NCBI GenBank assembly: GCA_029213305.1
Contig: JARGPA010000028.1
Coordinates: forward strand, 1 to 36,341
Length of the DNA: 36,341 bases
Direction: 5' to 3'
From: Phycisphaerales bacterium
Lineage (GTDB): Bacteria; Planctomycetota; Phycisphaerae; Phycisphaerales; UBA1924
Positions 25,785-33,196 of this stretch are shown piece after piece; the first letter of the stretch is position 1; each line of letters opens with the position of its first letter. Made by a program: the position numbers and the translations under genes. Below the pieces are notes generated by a model. The model was given only the letters and a program-made list of their open reading frames with translations, ran no database searches and was not told the origin of the DNA.

Positions 25785-26918
25785 TCAGCGAACTGGATGG
25801 TACCGAGTTAATGCCTGTCCCTTTGTGTAGACAATTTGACTTACATCAATGAGTTGCGATCGAAAAATCGCTGCACAACCGTTCAAATAAAAGTTCCAGC
25901 GACGTCGAAACCTCTCGTCATATTGATCGGCAATCTGCTCCCAGTGCTCATTGAATTGTGAAGCCCAAGCGAGAAGCGTTCGTTCATAGTCATCGAAGTA
26001 TCTGTGCCAGTCTTCTATTCTCAAACCGGTATCACGAGGGGGAAGGAGCTCGTCAGTTCGCGGCAAATATCCATCTGGAAATATATAGCGAACAAGCCAA
26101 AGAATGAACTGATCCAATCGGCGATCAGAGTTGCGTGTTAAGGTGTTCCCAGAAATGACCTGCAGTACGAAGAGCCCGCCGTCTTGGAGACAACGATCAA
26201 CGACACGGTAATACGCTGGCAGGTTCTTCCGACCTACAGCTTCAATCATTTCGATCGAAACCACGTGATCGAAACACTCATGAAGCTCGCGATAATCCTG
26301 AAGACGAATATCGACAGGTAATTCTTCGCAACGCTTGCGAGCGAACTCGGCCTGTTCCTTAGATACAGTCACGCCGGTAACCCGAGCACCGTAGTGTTTT
26401 GCAGCATGTTCAGCAAAGTTCCCCCAGCCGCAGCCAATATCAAGAATATGCTGCCCGGGTTTGAGGTCGAGCTTTCGACATATCAGATCAAGCTTTGCTA
26501 CTTGAGCTTGCTCAAGTGTATCTGCTGTGGCCCAGTAACCGGAGGTGTATGACATACTGCTATCTAGCATACTCCGGAAGAGATCATTACCAATGTCATA
26601 GTGTTTCTCTCCGATGTTGAAAGCACCGCGCCCTGCTTGTCGATTAAAAATTCGTTTGTCCAGTACAGCAAGTATCATCCGAGACCACGCGAACGTGGAG
26701 ATACGTGGAGCTTCGGAGGCGAAAACTTCTGCAAGATACTCGTCAAGACGATCTGTTGACCAGAGTCCTTCTTCGAATGTCTCGCCAAGCCCGAAAATTC
26801 CTTCGCGATCAATCCGCCGACGAGTTGCTAGATCGAATTCTGGTTCATACTTGCTGGGTATTTGCTCCGCCACTTCGGGCGTGCAATCAAACTGGATTGG
26901 TGATTTTTTGTTTATCAT
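25785..26918 (-). CDS. Cyclopropane-fatty-acid-synthase-family SAM methyltransferase
   Basis: A 377-residue enzyme of the CFA/mycolic cyclopropane synthase family, which transfers a methyl(ene) group from SAM to the double bond of a phospholipid acyl chain. Seen: family entry IGEKHYDIGNDLFRSMLDSSMSYTSGYW, the SAM loop HILDIGCGWGNFAEHAA (DIGCGWG 160-166), VTGVTVSKEQAEFARKRC, FDHVVSIEMIEAVGRKNLPAYY (the E-M-I-E-A-V-G catalytic motif), and YIFPDGYLPRTDE. The C-terminal FNEHWEQIADQYDERFRRRWNFYLNGCAAIFR is typical. ATG 26918 overlaps the DUF1365 TGA as ATGA. The reaction may be simple cyclopropanation, but neighbours of this type also occur in furan- or methyl-branched fatty-acid pathways. Confidence 0.92.
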   Translation of the reverse strand: MINKKSPIQFDCTPEVAEQIPSKYEPEFDLATRRRIDREGIFGLGETFEEGLWSTDRLDEYLAEVFASEAPRISTFAWSRMILAVLDKRIFNRQAGRGAFNIGEKHYDIGNDLFRSMLDSSMSYTSGYWATADTLEQAQVAKLDLICRKLDLKPGQHILDIGCGWGNFAEHAAKHYGARVTGVTVSKEQAEFARKRCEELPVDIRLQDYRELHECFDHVVSIEMIEAVGRKNLPAYYRVVDRCLQDGGLFVLQVISGNTLTRNSDRRLDQFILWLVRYIFPDGYLPRTDELLPPRDTGLRIEDWHRYFDDYERTLLAWASQFNEHWEQIADQYDERFRRRWNFYLNGCAAIFRSQLIDVSQIVYTKGQALTRYHPVR

Positions 26919-27802
26919 TGTGAATCCTTCGTAGGAATGATCGATTGTGAGTCAGGATTCAGCGGCGGACGACGGTGCGCCGCTGATCGCACAAGAGCAG
27001 TTCGCAGTCGCATCCACCAAGGAATATGAGATGCAGGAACGGTTGATGGATGAGATGGGGCCGGTTTCTCGGACATCCTCAATCCACGAGCAAAGAACAG
27101 TTTGAGCGCTTGCAAGTGGATTCTTGTCATGATCGTCAGAGCAAAGAAGGGGAATCGTAAAAGAGCAAGATTTAGATTCTTGGTGTTGAGCTCTTTGCCT
27201 TCTCCCATCATCGAAGCAGAAAGAACACACTTGTTTTCTTCAAACAAACTGATGGAGATCGAGAACTCATTCTCTGCTTGTCTTAATCGGACTTTGTATT
27301 CACCATCCACCCTCAAGAAAGGCGACACATAGAATTTTTTTGGTATCGTACACTGGAGATTTTCTGAGCTTCCCGGATCGATATTTTCGAGTTTGGTAAC
27401 ATAGTGATGCATTTCACCGAAAGTGTTGCGCACCTCCGCGATAAGGATTCTGATCGAACCATCAGGATCTGTACAGAGATAAAAACTGACAGGGTTAAAA
27501 ACATACCCAGCAATGCGCGGGATCGTCATAAGTTTGATTCGATCGATAGGCTCATGCACACCTTCACGATTGAGTATTTTCCTGATTCGACTGTTGAGAT
27601 CACCCTCTCCTGGCCCGCCATAATCTAGATCGTAGATAGAGACCAATGCACTGCGGTTGTACCCGAACGCTGAGAGATTTCGATCAAGACTGGGAAGTTC
27701 ATCGAGATCAATCCCCATCCAAAACATGCGGTATTTGAATGCATGTTTTCGAGGCATATGCCGACAATGTGTAGTCTCGCCCTTATAGATCTGGGAGTTC
27801 AT
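26915..27802 (-). CDS. DUF1365-family protein
   Basis: A 295-residue protein of the DUF1365 family, a cytoplasmic family that almost always sits between a FAD oxidoreductase and a CFA-synthase-like gene. Visible: IYKGETTHCRHMPRKHAFKYRMFWMGIDLDELP, LMTIPRIAGYVFNPVSFYLC, EVRNTFGEMHHYV, FYVSPFL and LLRFPFFALTIMTRIHLQALKLFF. ATG 27802 overlaps the oxidoreductase TGA as ATGA; the longer frame to 27892 would cut deep into the upstream gene and is rejected. No enzyme activity is established to my knowledge. The strict linkage implies work on the same fatty-acyl substrate. The C-terminal 40 residues (basic, Pro/Ser-rich) look disordered. Confidence 0.88.
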   Translation of the reverse strand: MNSQIYKGETTHCRHMPRKHAFKYRMFWMGIDLDELPSLDRNLSAFGYNRSALVSIYDLDYGGPGEGDLNSRIRKILNREGVHEPIDRIKLMTIPRIAGYVFNPVSFYLCTDPDGSIRILIAEVRNTFGEMHHYVTKLENIDPGSSENLQCTIPKKFYVSPFLRVDGEYKVRLRQAENEFSISISLFEENKCVLSASMMGEGKELNTKNLNLALLRFPFFALTIMTRIHLQALKLFFARGLRMSEKPAPSHPSTVPASHIPWWMRLRTALVRSAAHRRPPLNPDSQSIIPTKDSQ

Positions 27803-29073
27803 ATTGAGATTCCAAACTGACCCGCGACTTCGTTTGCGGATACCACAGCATCCTCGTGAAACCCGTAGCGCATGTATGCTCCACAGAACCATGTGTTCTG
27901 TGTTCCATTCATCGATCGAATATCTTGTTGTGATTCGACAGAGCGTGATGTGTACACGGGATGTGAGTAGTCGACAGAGTAGATAATCTTCTCCGGATCA
28001 ACTAACCCTTTCGAGTTCAACGAGACGAAGTAGTCGTCAGGAGTCTCAAGACCCTGCAAGCGGTTCATGTAGTAAGTAATGTTGACAGGACTTGTTGAAT
28101 CTGTCATAGATCGCCGACGGTAGTTCCATGACGACCAAAGCCTTCGATCAGATGGCATAACCGTATGATCGGTATGGAGCTGCACATGGTTATCTTGATA
28201 GCTCCACGATGACAACGCAGATCGCTCAGCACCAGTAGGATCAGTCAGCATAGCGAGTGATTCGTCTGCGTGCGATGCAAGGACGACATGATCGTAACGA
28301 GTAGTTTCTTGATTCTTCAGTGTAACTAAAACTCCACCGTTCTCACGAGCAACATACTCTACCGGCGAATCGGTGTACAGACGACCACAGAACTGGGCAC
28401 GAAATGCGTTGACGTATGCCGAGCTCCCGCCAACGACGGTCTGCCATGTTGGTCGTTTGCGGATATCAAGTAAACCATGATTCGCGAAGAATCGTATAAA
28501 AGTCTGCGCGGGGAATCTCGCCATTTCTGCGTCAGGGCTCGACCAAACCGACGCAGCTAACGGAATAAGATAGTGATCAATAAAGAATTCGTTGATACCA
28601 ATCTTCTTAAGATACTCACCAAGCGATAGATCATTGAGAGTTCCATTTTCAAGATCAGCCGCCGCACGACGGTTGAACCGACTTTGCGTACGAATCATCC
28701 AGAGCAGCTTTGGACTCAAAAGATTTGATGGCTTTCTCAAGAAATCTCGGGCTTCAGGACCTGCATACCCGACGCCTGTCTGATCGCAATGAAACCCAAA
28801 TGACATGTCGCTGTCACGAAGCGAAACTCCCCATTCTGCAAGCAGTCGATAGAAAGTTGGGTAAGTTTTCGGATTACATACGATAAATCCAGTATCGACA
28901 GGAAGTACACCGTCTTTCTTTTGAACCGAGACAGTGTTGGTATGCCCGCCGACATAGTCGTTACGTTCAAGCAGCGTTACATTATGCTTCTTAGAAAGCA
29001 GATACGCGGCGGTAATCCCCGCGATCCCGCCGCCGACTACTGCGATATTTAGTTGTTTTTCATGCGTCGCCAT
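27799..29073 (-). CDS. FAD-dependent oxidoreductase (flavin amine-oxidase/desaturase-like)
   Basis: A 424-residue flavoprotein. N-terminal dinucleotide motif NIAVVGGGIAGITAAYLLSKK (GGGIAG) followed by VTLLERNDYVGGHTNTV, the amine-oxidase/phytoene-desaturase-type signature. Further: DTGFIVCNPKTYPTFYRLLAEWGV, HCDQTGVGYAG, and a C-terminal TWFCGAYMRYGFHEDAVVSANEVAGQFGI that completes the FAD site. Length and sequence match the oxidoreductases linked to DUF1365 and CFA-type genes, proposed to oxidise or desaturate fatty acyl chains. ATG 29073 lies inside the last 25 bases of the SDR gene, so translation is coupled. It is the likely redox enzyme of the lipid operon. Substrate assignment is inference. 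Confidence 0.9.
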   Translation of the reverse strand: MATHEKQLNIAVVGGGIAGITAAYLLSKKHNVTLLERNDYVGGHTNTVSVQKKDGVLPVDTGFIVCNPKTYPTFYRLLAEWGVSLRDSDMSFGFHCDQTGVGYAGPEARDFLRKPSNLLSPKLLWMIRTQSRFNRRAAADLENGTLNDLSLGEYLKKIGINEFFIDHYLIPLAASVWSSPDAEMARFPAQTFIRFFANHGLLDIRKRPTWQTVVGGSSAYVNAFRAQFCGRLYTDSPVEYVARENGGVLVTLKNQETTRYDHVVLASHADESLAMLTDPTGAERSALSSWSYQDNHVQLHTDHTVMPSDRRLWSSWNYRRRSMTDSTSPVNITYYMNRLQGLETPDDYFVSLNSKGLVDPEKIIYSVDYSHPVYTSRSVESQQDIRSMNGTQNTWFCGAYMRYGFHEDAVVSANEVAGQFGISI

Positions 29074-29828
29074 ACTCGTGTCATTATCCAGTTGTATATT
29101 GGGTGAGGAATGATCCGTAACAACCGGATGGTCCAGCTGAATGGGAATGGGAATGAAACTTCACTTCGTTCACGAGCTATCGCATTACAGATAATCTGAG
29201 CAGCCTTCTCAGGTTCAATGAGAAACGGCATATGAAAGTCGTTTTTGTCAGTGAGCGGAGTTCGGACAAATCCGGGATTCACGATTGTGATACCGATATT
29301 GTGGTCCTGCAGATGAAAGCGGCTGCTCTGCAAAAAGTTAATCATCGCACCTTTGCTCGCGCTATACGCAGCAGCGGTCGGCATTCCACGCAGACCTGCG
29401 AGACTCGCCACTCCCACGATCCTTCCTGATCTGCGTTCAAGCATGCCCGGGATTACCGCTTCCATGCAGCGGAGCATCCCACCATAGTTGATGTTCATCA
29501 GATTGAGGTATTCATCAACGTCGAACTGAACTGGGTCAGAAGGAATATGGGTTCCGGCATTTGCTATCAGGATATCGATCCCACCCCACTCGGATTCAAC
29601 CTCAGAGATAATCGATTTCATACGCTCAAGATCCGTGACATCTCCTGGTTTGATTGAGACCTTGCCGCCGAGATTCTCAACTTCGCGGCCAACCGTGTTG
29701 AGTGTCTCCTCGTTCCGAGCAGTCAATACAACACTTGCGCCACGAGTCCCCAGCTCGTGAGCTAGACTGCGTCCGATTCCTAGACTACTGCCTGTGATCC
29801 AAATGCGTTTACCTTGCAAGTTCGTCAT
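29049..29828 (-). CDS. Short-chain dehydrogenase/reductase (SDR)
   Basis: A 259-residue classical SDR. ATG 29828 is chosen because AAGAGG lies upstream and the first residues (MTNLQGKRIWITG) match the family start; an upstream ATG at 29870 adds a non-family extension. Cofactor loop TGSSLGIG (T-G-x3-G-x-G), DVTDLERM, IANAG, catalytic Ser in GVASLAG, YSASK (Y-x3-K), and NPGFVRTPLTD. The C-terminus is basic and amphipathic (TIRLLRIIPHPIYNWIMTRVWRRMKNN), suggesting association with the membrane. First clear enzyme of the minus-strand lipid unit; it probably reduces or oxidises a lipid carbonyl, but the substrate is not visible. Confidence 0.9.
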   Translation of the reverse strand: MTNLQGKRIWITGSSLGIGRSLAHELGTRGASVVLTARNEETLNTVGREVENLGGKVSIKPGDVTDLERMKSIISEVESEWGGIDILIANAGTHIPSDPVQFDVDEYLNLMNINYGGMLRCMEAVIPGMLERRSGRIVGVASLAGLRGMPTAAAYSASKGAMINFLQSSRFHLQDHNIGITIVNPGFVRTPLTDKNDFHMPFLIEPEKAAQIICNAIARERSEVSFPFPFSWTIRLLRIIPHPIYNWIMTRVWRRMKNN

Positions 29829-29912
29829 CGATCTAAGCCTCTTACTACACGGATTGAGCCGTAGATACATTGGATTCGGAACGTGAGCATCTGCTTTAAA
29901 AAATGTGTCAAC

Positions 29913-29927
29913 TGTTCAACTTGAACA
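29913..29927. promoter_or_regulatory. Perfect 15-base dyad upstream of the SDR gene
   Basis: TGTTCAA (29913-29919) and TTGAACA (29921-29927) are exact inverted repeats around one C, about 85 bases upstream of the SDR start on the complement. This fits an operator for a dimeric regulator controlling the lipid operon. It could also be chance in A+T-rich DNA; no regulator gene is nearby. Confidence 0.4.
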
Positions 29928-29985
29928 TGGCCATGCCACAAAGGGACAATACCGGTTGCGAGAATGTTCCGTGATTGAGAGAGGC

Positions 29986-30222
29986 CTACAACCAAGTCTT
30001 GACTCCCATTGCTCTAAGTGCGCACCACCCTGACCAGCCTTCATACAAAGCGAATGCACCGAATGCGAAGAGACCAACGGAAGCCACCCAAGGCCAAGCA
30101 CCATTAACATTCCAAACAACTGTCACTAGAGCAATTACGCCAGCTAAGAGAACAAGAATAAGCCCAAAGATAAGGCGTACAGCTTTGCCGCGGGAGTCGA
30201 TATTGCACTGTTTATCTGACAA
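29986..30222 (-). CDS. Small membrane protein, DUF2892/YgaP-like
   Basis: A 78-residue protein with two membrane helices (AVRLIFGLILVLLAGVIALVTVVW and WPWVASVGLFAFGAFALYEG) and the C-terminal GWSGWCALRAMGVKT, which fits the DUF2892/YgaP-type pattern (Gly-rich second helix then a short W/C-containing tail). It starts at TTG 30222 with GAGGG about ten bases upstream; no ATG is available near the start. It lies 157 bases before the SDR on the same strand and may head the lipid transcript or be separate. Overlapping frames on the other strand are judged to be shadows because they lack such a coherent hydrophobic pattern. Confidence 0.55.
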   Translation of the reverse strand: MSDKQCNIDSRGKAVRLIFGLILVLLAGVIALVTVVWNVNGAWPWVASVGLFAFGAFALYEGWSGWCALRAMGVKTWL

Positions 30223-30478
30223 AGAGAATTACCCTCAGGTGTACTGGTATATCTCGATTTCGAACCACAATGGCAATTGGATGCGAACTATTCCTGAATT
30301 TATTCTTTCTGAGAATCTGACGATTGATTGTGCTCTCAAAGGGATAAATAATTGACCGATATTCAGTCTGTTTTAATCAGGCACGAAGAGATCTAGCTCT
30401 ATTTACGTTTTACTATCTTGAGAATTCATTGCATCTATCCAGGTTGATCGCTCGAACAAAGAGGGTATGATCCGCATA
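30223..30478. other. Promoter region of the his operon and upstream spacer
   Basis: About 256 bases between the divergent small membrane-protein gene and the his leader. It must hold the his promoter. TTGACC near 30353 could be a -35 box, but I see no convincing -10 at the right distance. No gene is supported on either strand. Confidence 0.4.
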
Positions 30479-30547
30479 ATGACCTCAATCCAGTCCCAAC
30501 ATGTACATCATCACAACCATACCAAATGGTCGGCGATGATCGTGTAA
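30479..30547 (+). CDS. Histidine-rich leader peptide of the his operon (HisL-type)
   Basis: A 22-codon frame ATG 30479 to TAA 30545-30547 with His at positions 8, 10, 11, 12 and 14 (H-V-H-H-H-N-H), five His codons in seven, encoded at 30500-30520. AGAGGG at 30460-30465 is a possible ribosome site, rather far from this ATG and too close to the in-frame ATG at 30467, which would extend the peptide by four residues. The peptide ends TKWSAMIV. Its job would be to sense charged tRNA-His: a ribosome stalls at the His run when His is scarce. It lies about 120 bases before hisG and right before a terminator hairpin, which is the classical arrangement. The His density and positioning make chance unlikely. 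Confidence 0.85.
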   Translation: MTSIQSQHVHHHNHTKWSAMIV

Positions 30548-30602
30548 CCAGGGATACCTGAATCACAACAATCACAACGCCGACCTCTGGTCGGCGTTTT
30601 TC
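30500..30602 (+). promoter_or_regulatory. Histidine attenuator: alternative terminator/antiterminator structures
   Basis: Segment 2, GGTCGGCG at 30528-30535 inside the leader frame, is identical to the terminator's 3' arm (30589-30596) and perfectly complementary to its 5' arm CGCCGACC (30578-30585). It therefore can form an eight-base antiterminator. Segment 1 (ATCATC 30507-30512, and ACCA 30521-30524) can pair with GATGAT (30535-30540) and TGGT (30527-30530), closing a 1:2 hairpin. A ribosome stalled on the His codons leaves segment 2 free to pair with segment 3 (readthrough). A ribosome reaching the stop at 30545 covers segment 2 and lets the terminator form. Confidence 0.85.
30577..30602 (+). 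terminator. Attenuator terminator hairpin before hisG
   Basis: ACGCCGACC (30577-30585) and GGTCGGCGT (30589-30597) form a perfect nine-base G+C-rich stem with a TCT loop, followed by a T-run (to 30601). It is a strong Rho-independent terminator located 68 bases before the hisG start, with no plus-strand gene upstream to terminate other than the leader peptide. Confidence 0.93.
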
Positions 30603-30669
30603 GTATCGAGGCGTGTATACCTCGATGCGTGTCCGGCTTGGGGTCGGCTCCGAATGCAAGGAGCCGTCA

Positions 30670-31545
30670 ATGGCACCACAACAGACAGAAGACACAATCC
30701 GATTCGCGATCCCGAAGGGGCGCATGTACGACGGTGTCGCAAAGCTCATGGAAGAAGCGGGCATTAAAATCCGCACCAGCTCACGTGACTACCGACCCAG
30801 TATCTCATTGCCGAGTTACGATGTGAAGATCCTCAAACCCCGGGCAATCATTGAGATGCTCGACCTGGGTGCACGCGATCTGGGATTCGCCGGCGCCGAC
30901 TGGGTGGCTGAGGACAGCGCGGATTTAGTTGAGTTACTTGATACAGGGCTCGATCGGGTCCGTCTAGTCGCTGCCGTGCCCGAACAGAGCAACAAAGACG
31001 AGCTGCTCAATCGCACTAGGACCGTTATCGCCTCCGAGTATGTCAACATCACTCAGCGCTGGATCGACGAAAATGGATACAGCGCCAAGCTTATCCGGAG
31101 TTATGGAGCAACTGAAGTGCTACCACCCGAGGATGCAGATTGCATCATCGACAACACCGCGACCGGTTCTACCCTCGACGCGAACAATCTTCGGATCATC
31201 GACGATTTGATGATCTCCACCACCCGTGTGTACGCGTCTAAAGCCGCGATGGAGAACCCGGTCAAACGTGAGGAGATTGAACGCTTTGTGCTTCTAATAC
31301 GATCGGTTCTCCAAGCACGCAAGCGAGTCATGCTCGAGCTTAATGTGTCGAGCGAAAATCTCGAACCGGTCATCGAAGTGTTGCCTTGCATGCGTCAACC
31401 CACAGTGGCTCCGATGTACAACAGTGACGGCTTCGCCGTCAAAGTCGCGGTCCTGCGTGAACAACTCACTGAAGTGATCCCGTTGATCAAGGCACGCGGC
31501 GGCAGCGACATCATCGTCACTCAGCCAGGACAGATTGTGCCATGA
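30670..31545 (+). CDS. hisG: ATP phosphoribosyltransferase, long form
   Basis: Catalyses the first step of histidine synthesis: ATP + PRPP to phosphoribosyl-ATP. At 291 residues it is the long form (HisG-L), with its own C-terminal regulatory ACT-like domain (about 215-291, VKVAVLREQLTEVIPLIKARGGSDIIVT), and so does not need HisZ. Seen: IRFAIPKGRMYDGVAKLM, LGARDLGFAGADWVAED, and the PRPP loop DCIIDNTATGSTLDANNL. ATG 30670 is chosen because AAGGAG lies seven bases before it; the longer frame to 30613 lies in the leader right after the attenuator. First gene of the his operon, followed by hisC with ATGA overlap. Regulation: attenuation by the leader peptide, plus the expected feedback by His on the enzyme. 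Confidence 0.96.
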   Translation: MAPQQTEDTIRFAIPKGRMYDGVAKLMEEAGIKIRTSSRDYRPSISLPSYDVKILKPRAIIEMLDLGARDLGFAGADWVAEDSADLVELLDTGLDRVRLVAAVPEQSNKDELLNRTRTVIASEYVNITQRWIDENGYSAKLIRSYGATEVLPPEDADCIIDNTATGSTLDANNLRIIDDLMISTTRVYASKAAMENPVKREEIERFVLLIRSVLQARKRVMLELNVSSENLEPVIEVLPCMRQPTVAPMYNSDGFAVKVAVLREQLTEVIPLIKARGGSDIIVTQPGQIVP

Positions 31546-32609
31546 ATGATCCCGTTGTACAACCCGCCGATCGGATCGGATCGCTCAAGCCCTATGTGAC
31601 GTCCACGCGAAGTGCGCGCATCACGATCACTCTTGACAACAACGAAGGTGCGCCGGTTGATGCTTCGATGCTCGAAGTCATCAAGGAGATTGATCCCGAG
31701 GCTCTGACCCGCTACCCAAATGCCAATGCGTTGGAACGCGACATTACTCAGCAGTTTGGCATTGATGCTTCGCGTGTAATCGTCACTAACGGTGGCGACG
31801 ACGCGATTGATCGCGTTTGCCGAGCGTTACTGAACCCTGGTGATGTCATGCTCATGCACACGCCAAACTTTGTGATGATCCCACGCTACGCTCAGCTCGC
31901 TGGTGCAAAGGTGAACGTTGTTGATTGGTTCAATGAGTCTTTTCCGGAGCAACGTATGCTTGATGCGATCGATGATCGCACCAAGCTGGTTGCCTTGATC
32001 TCACCAAACAATCCTACAGGCGAAGTTATAAATTTGGATACCATTCTCGCGATCGCGTGCAAGGCACAATCAGTCGGAGCAACAGTCCTGCTCGATCAAG
32101 CATATATCGAGTTTGCCTACGACGACCCAATCGAACAGGTGCTCGATCTGCCCAATGTCATTGTTGTGCGTACATTCTCCAAAGCAATGGGACTTGCAGG
32201 GCTACGAGTGGGTTACGCCATCGGACCGAAAGATATCATCGACTGGTTGCGCACAGTGGGCGGACCCTACCCCGTCTCAGTGCTTTCATTGGCAGTTGCT
32301 CAGCAGGCGTTTGATCAGAGAGCGCTGCGAGAACCGATGATCGCACGAACCATTGCTCATCGCGAGCAACTCAGAGAAACTCTTACGGCGATGGGCAACG
32401 TAACTCTGCCATCGCAGGCCAACTTTGTACTGACCCGGTTCCACGACGCGGCCGCTACCCACGCGGCACTGCTTAAGCAGGGTGTATGCGTGCGCCGTTT
32501 CCGTCAAGGTGGGGACATTGAATCTTACCTCCGTATCACTGTCCCGGCTGACCCGAAACAACAGAACCAACTCCTCACAGCGCTCAATACTATCGGAGAT
32601 ACACTATGA
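31542..32609 (+). CDS. hisC: Histidinol-phosphate aminotransferase
   Basis: PLP enzyme converting imidazole acetol-phosphate and glutamate to histidinol-phosphate; 355 residues, usual length. Typical start IGSLKPYVTS, LDNNEGAP, RYPNANALERDITQQFG, VTNGGDDAIDRVCRALLNPGD, SPNNPTGEVI, LLDQAYIEFA (Asp binding the PLP ring nitrogen, then Tyr), and RTFSKAMGLAGLRVGYAIG with the Schiff-base Lys at 214. The C-terminal SYLRITVPADPKQQNQLLTAL has the substrate-carboxylate Arg. It overlaps hisG and hisB as ATGA on both ends, so it is part of one tightly coupled transcript. Confidence 0.94.
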   Translation: MNDPVVQPADRIGSLKPYVTSTRSARITITLDNNEGAPVDASMLEVIKEIDPEALTRYPNANALERDITQQFGIDASRVIVTNGGDDAIDRVCRALLNPGDVMLMHTPNFVMIPRYAQLAGAKVNVVDWFNESFPEQRMLDAIDDRTKLVALISPNNPTGEVINLDTILAIACKAQSVGATVLLDQAYIEFAYDDPIEQVLDLPNVIVVRTFSKAMGLAGLRVGYAIGPKDIIDWLRTVGGPYPVSVLSLAVAQQAFDQRALREPMIARTIAHREQLRETLTAMGNVTLPSQANFVLTRFHDAAATHAALLKQGVCVRRFRQGGDIESYLRITVPADPKQQNQLLTALNTIGDTL

Positions 32610-33196
32610 CCCCGCGCACAGCACAAACTACACGGACCACCAAGGAAACCCAGATCGAAGCATCGGTCAACATCGACGGCACCGGCGAGTCCATGATCGC
32701 AACCGGGCTCGGTTTCCTCGACCACATGCTCGATGCCCTCGCCCGCCACAGTGGGATCGATATCACACTGCAATGCAAGGGCGATCTACTCATTGACGAT
32801 CACCACAGCATTGAAGATTGCGCCCTTGTTCTGGGTAAGGTCATCGATATGGCGCTTGGAGATCGGACCGGCATCGCCCGTTTTGCCAGTGCGTTTGCAC
32901 CACTCGATGAATCGGTCGTACGCGTGGTAATCGACTTCTCTGGTCGCGCGTACGCGGAGGTTGAGCTCGGGTTTGAGCGCGAGATGCTCGGGCTGGTGGC
33001 CACCGAAAATGTTACTCACTTCTTCGAATCATTGGCAACCACCATGCGCGCCTCGCTCCATATCGATCTTATCCGCGGCCGCAACGACCACCACAAAGCG
33101 GAGGCCGCCTTTAAGGCTCTCGCCATCGCACTACGCGACGCGACGCGAATAACTAGAGGCGACGCTATACCTTCGACTAAGGGGATCCTGTCATGA
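32606..33196 (+). CDS. hisB: Imidazoleglycerol-phosphate dehydratase
   Basis: A monofunctional 196-residue dehydratase (no fused phosphatase), converting imidazole glycerol-phosphate to imidazole acetol-phosphate. All manganese-binding repeats are visible: TGLGFLDHMLDALARHSG, DDHHSIEDCALVLGKV, and NDHHKAEAAFKALAIALRDA near the C-terminus, with the internal duplication of the family. Also GRAYAEVEL and TTMRASLHIDLIRG. It overlaps hisC and hisH as ATGA. The separate histidinol-phosphatase needed for the pathway is not seen inside the window and must be encoded elsewhere or further downstream. Confidence 0.95.
   Translation: MTPRTAQTTRTTKETQIEASVNIDGTGESMIATGLGFLDHMLDALARHSGIDITLQCKGDLLIDDHHSIEDCALVLGKVIDMALGDRTGIARFASAFAPLDESVVRVVIDFSGRAYAEVELGFEREMLGLVATENVTHFFESLATTMRASLHIDLIRGRNDHHKAEAAFKALAIALRDATRITRGDAIPSTKGILS

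Noticed and set aside
29975..30355. 126-codon plus frame
   Set aside because: Antisense to the small membrane protein at 29986-30222, whose two-helix pattern is more coherent.
30435..30776. 113-codon minus frame over the his leader
   Set aside because: It is antisense to the leader peptide, attenuator and hisG start, all of which have strong independent support.
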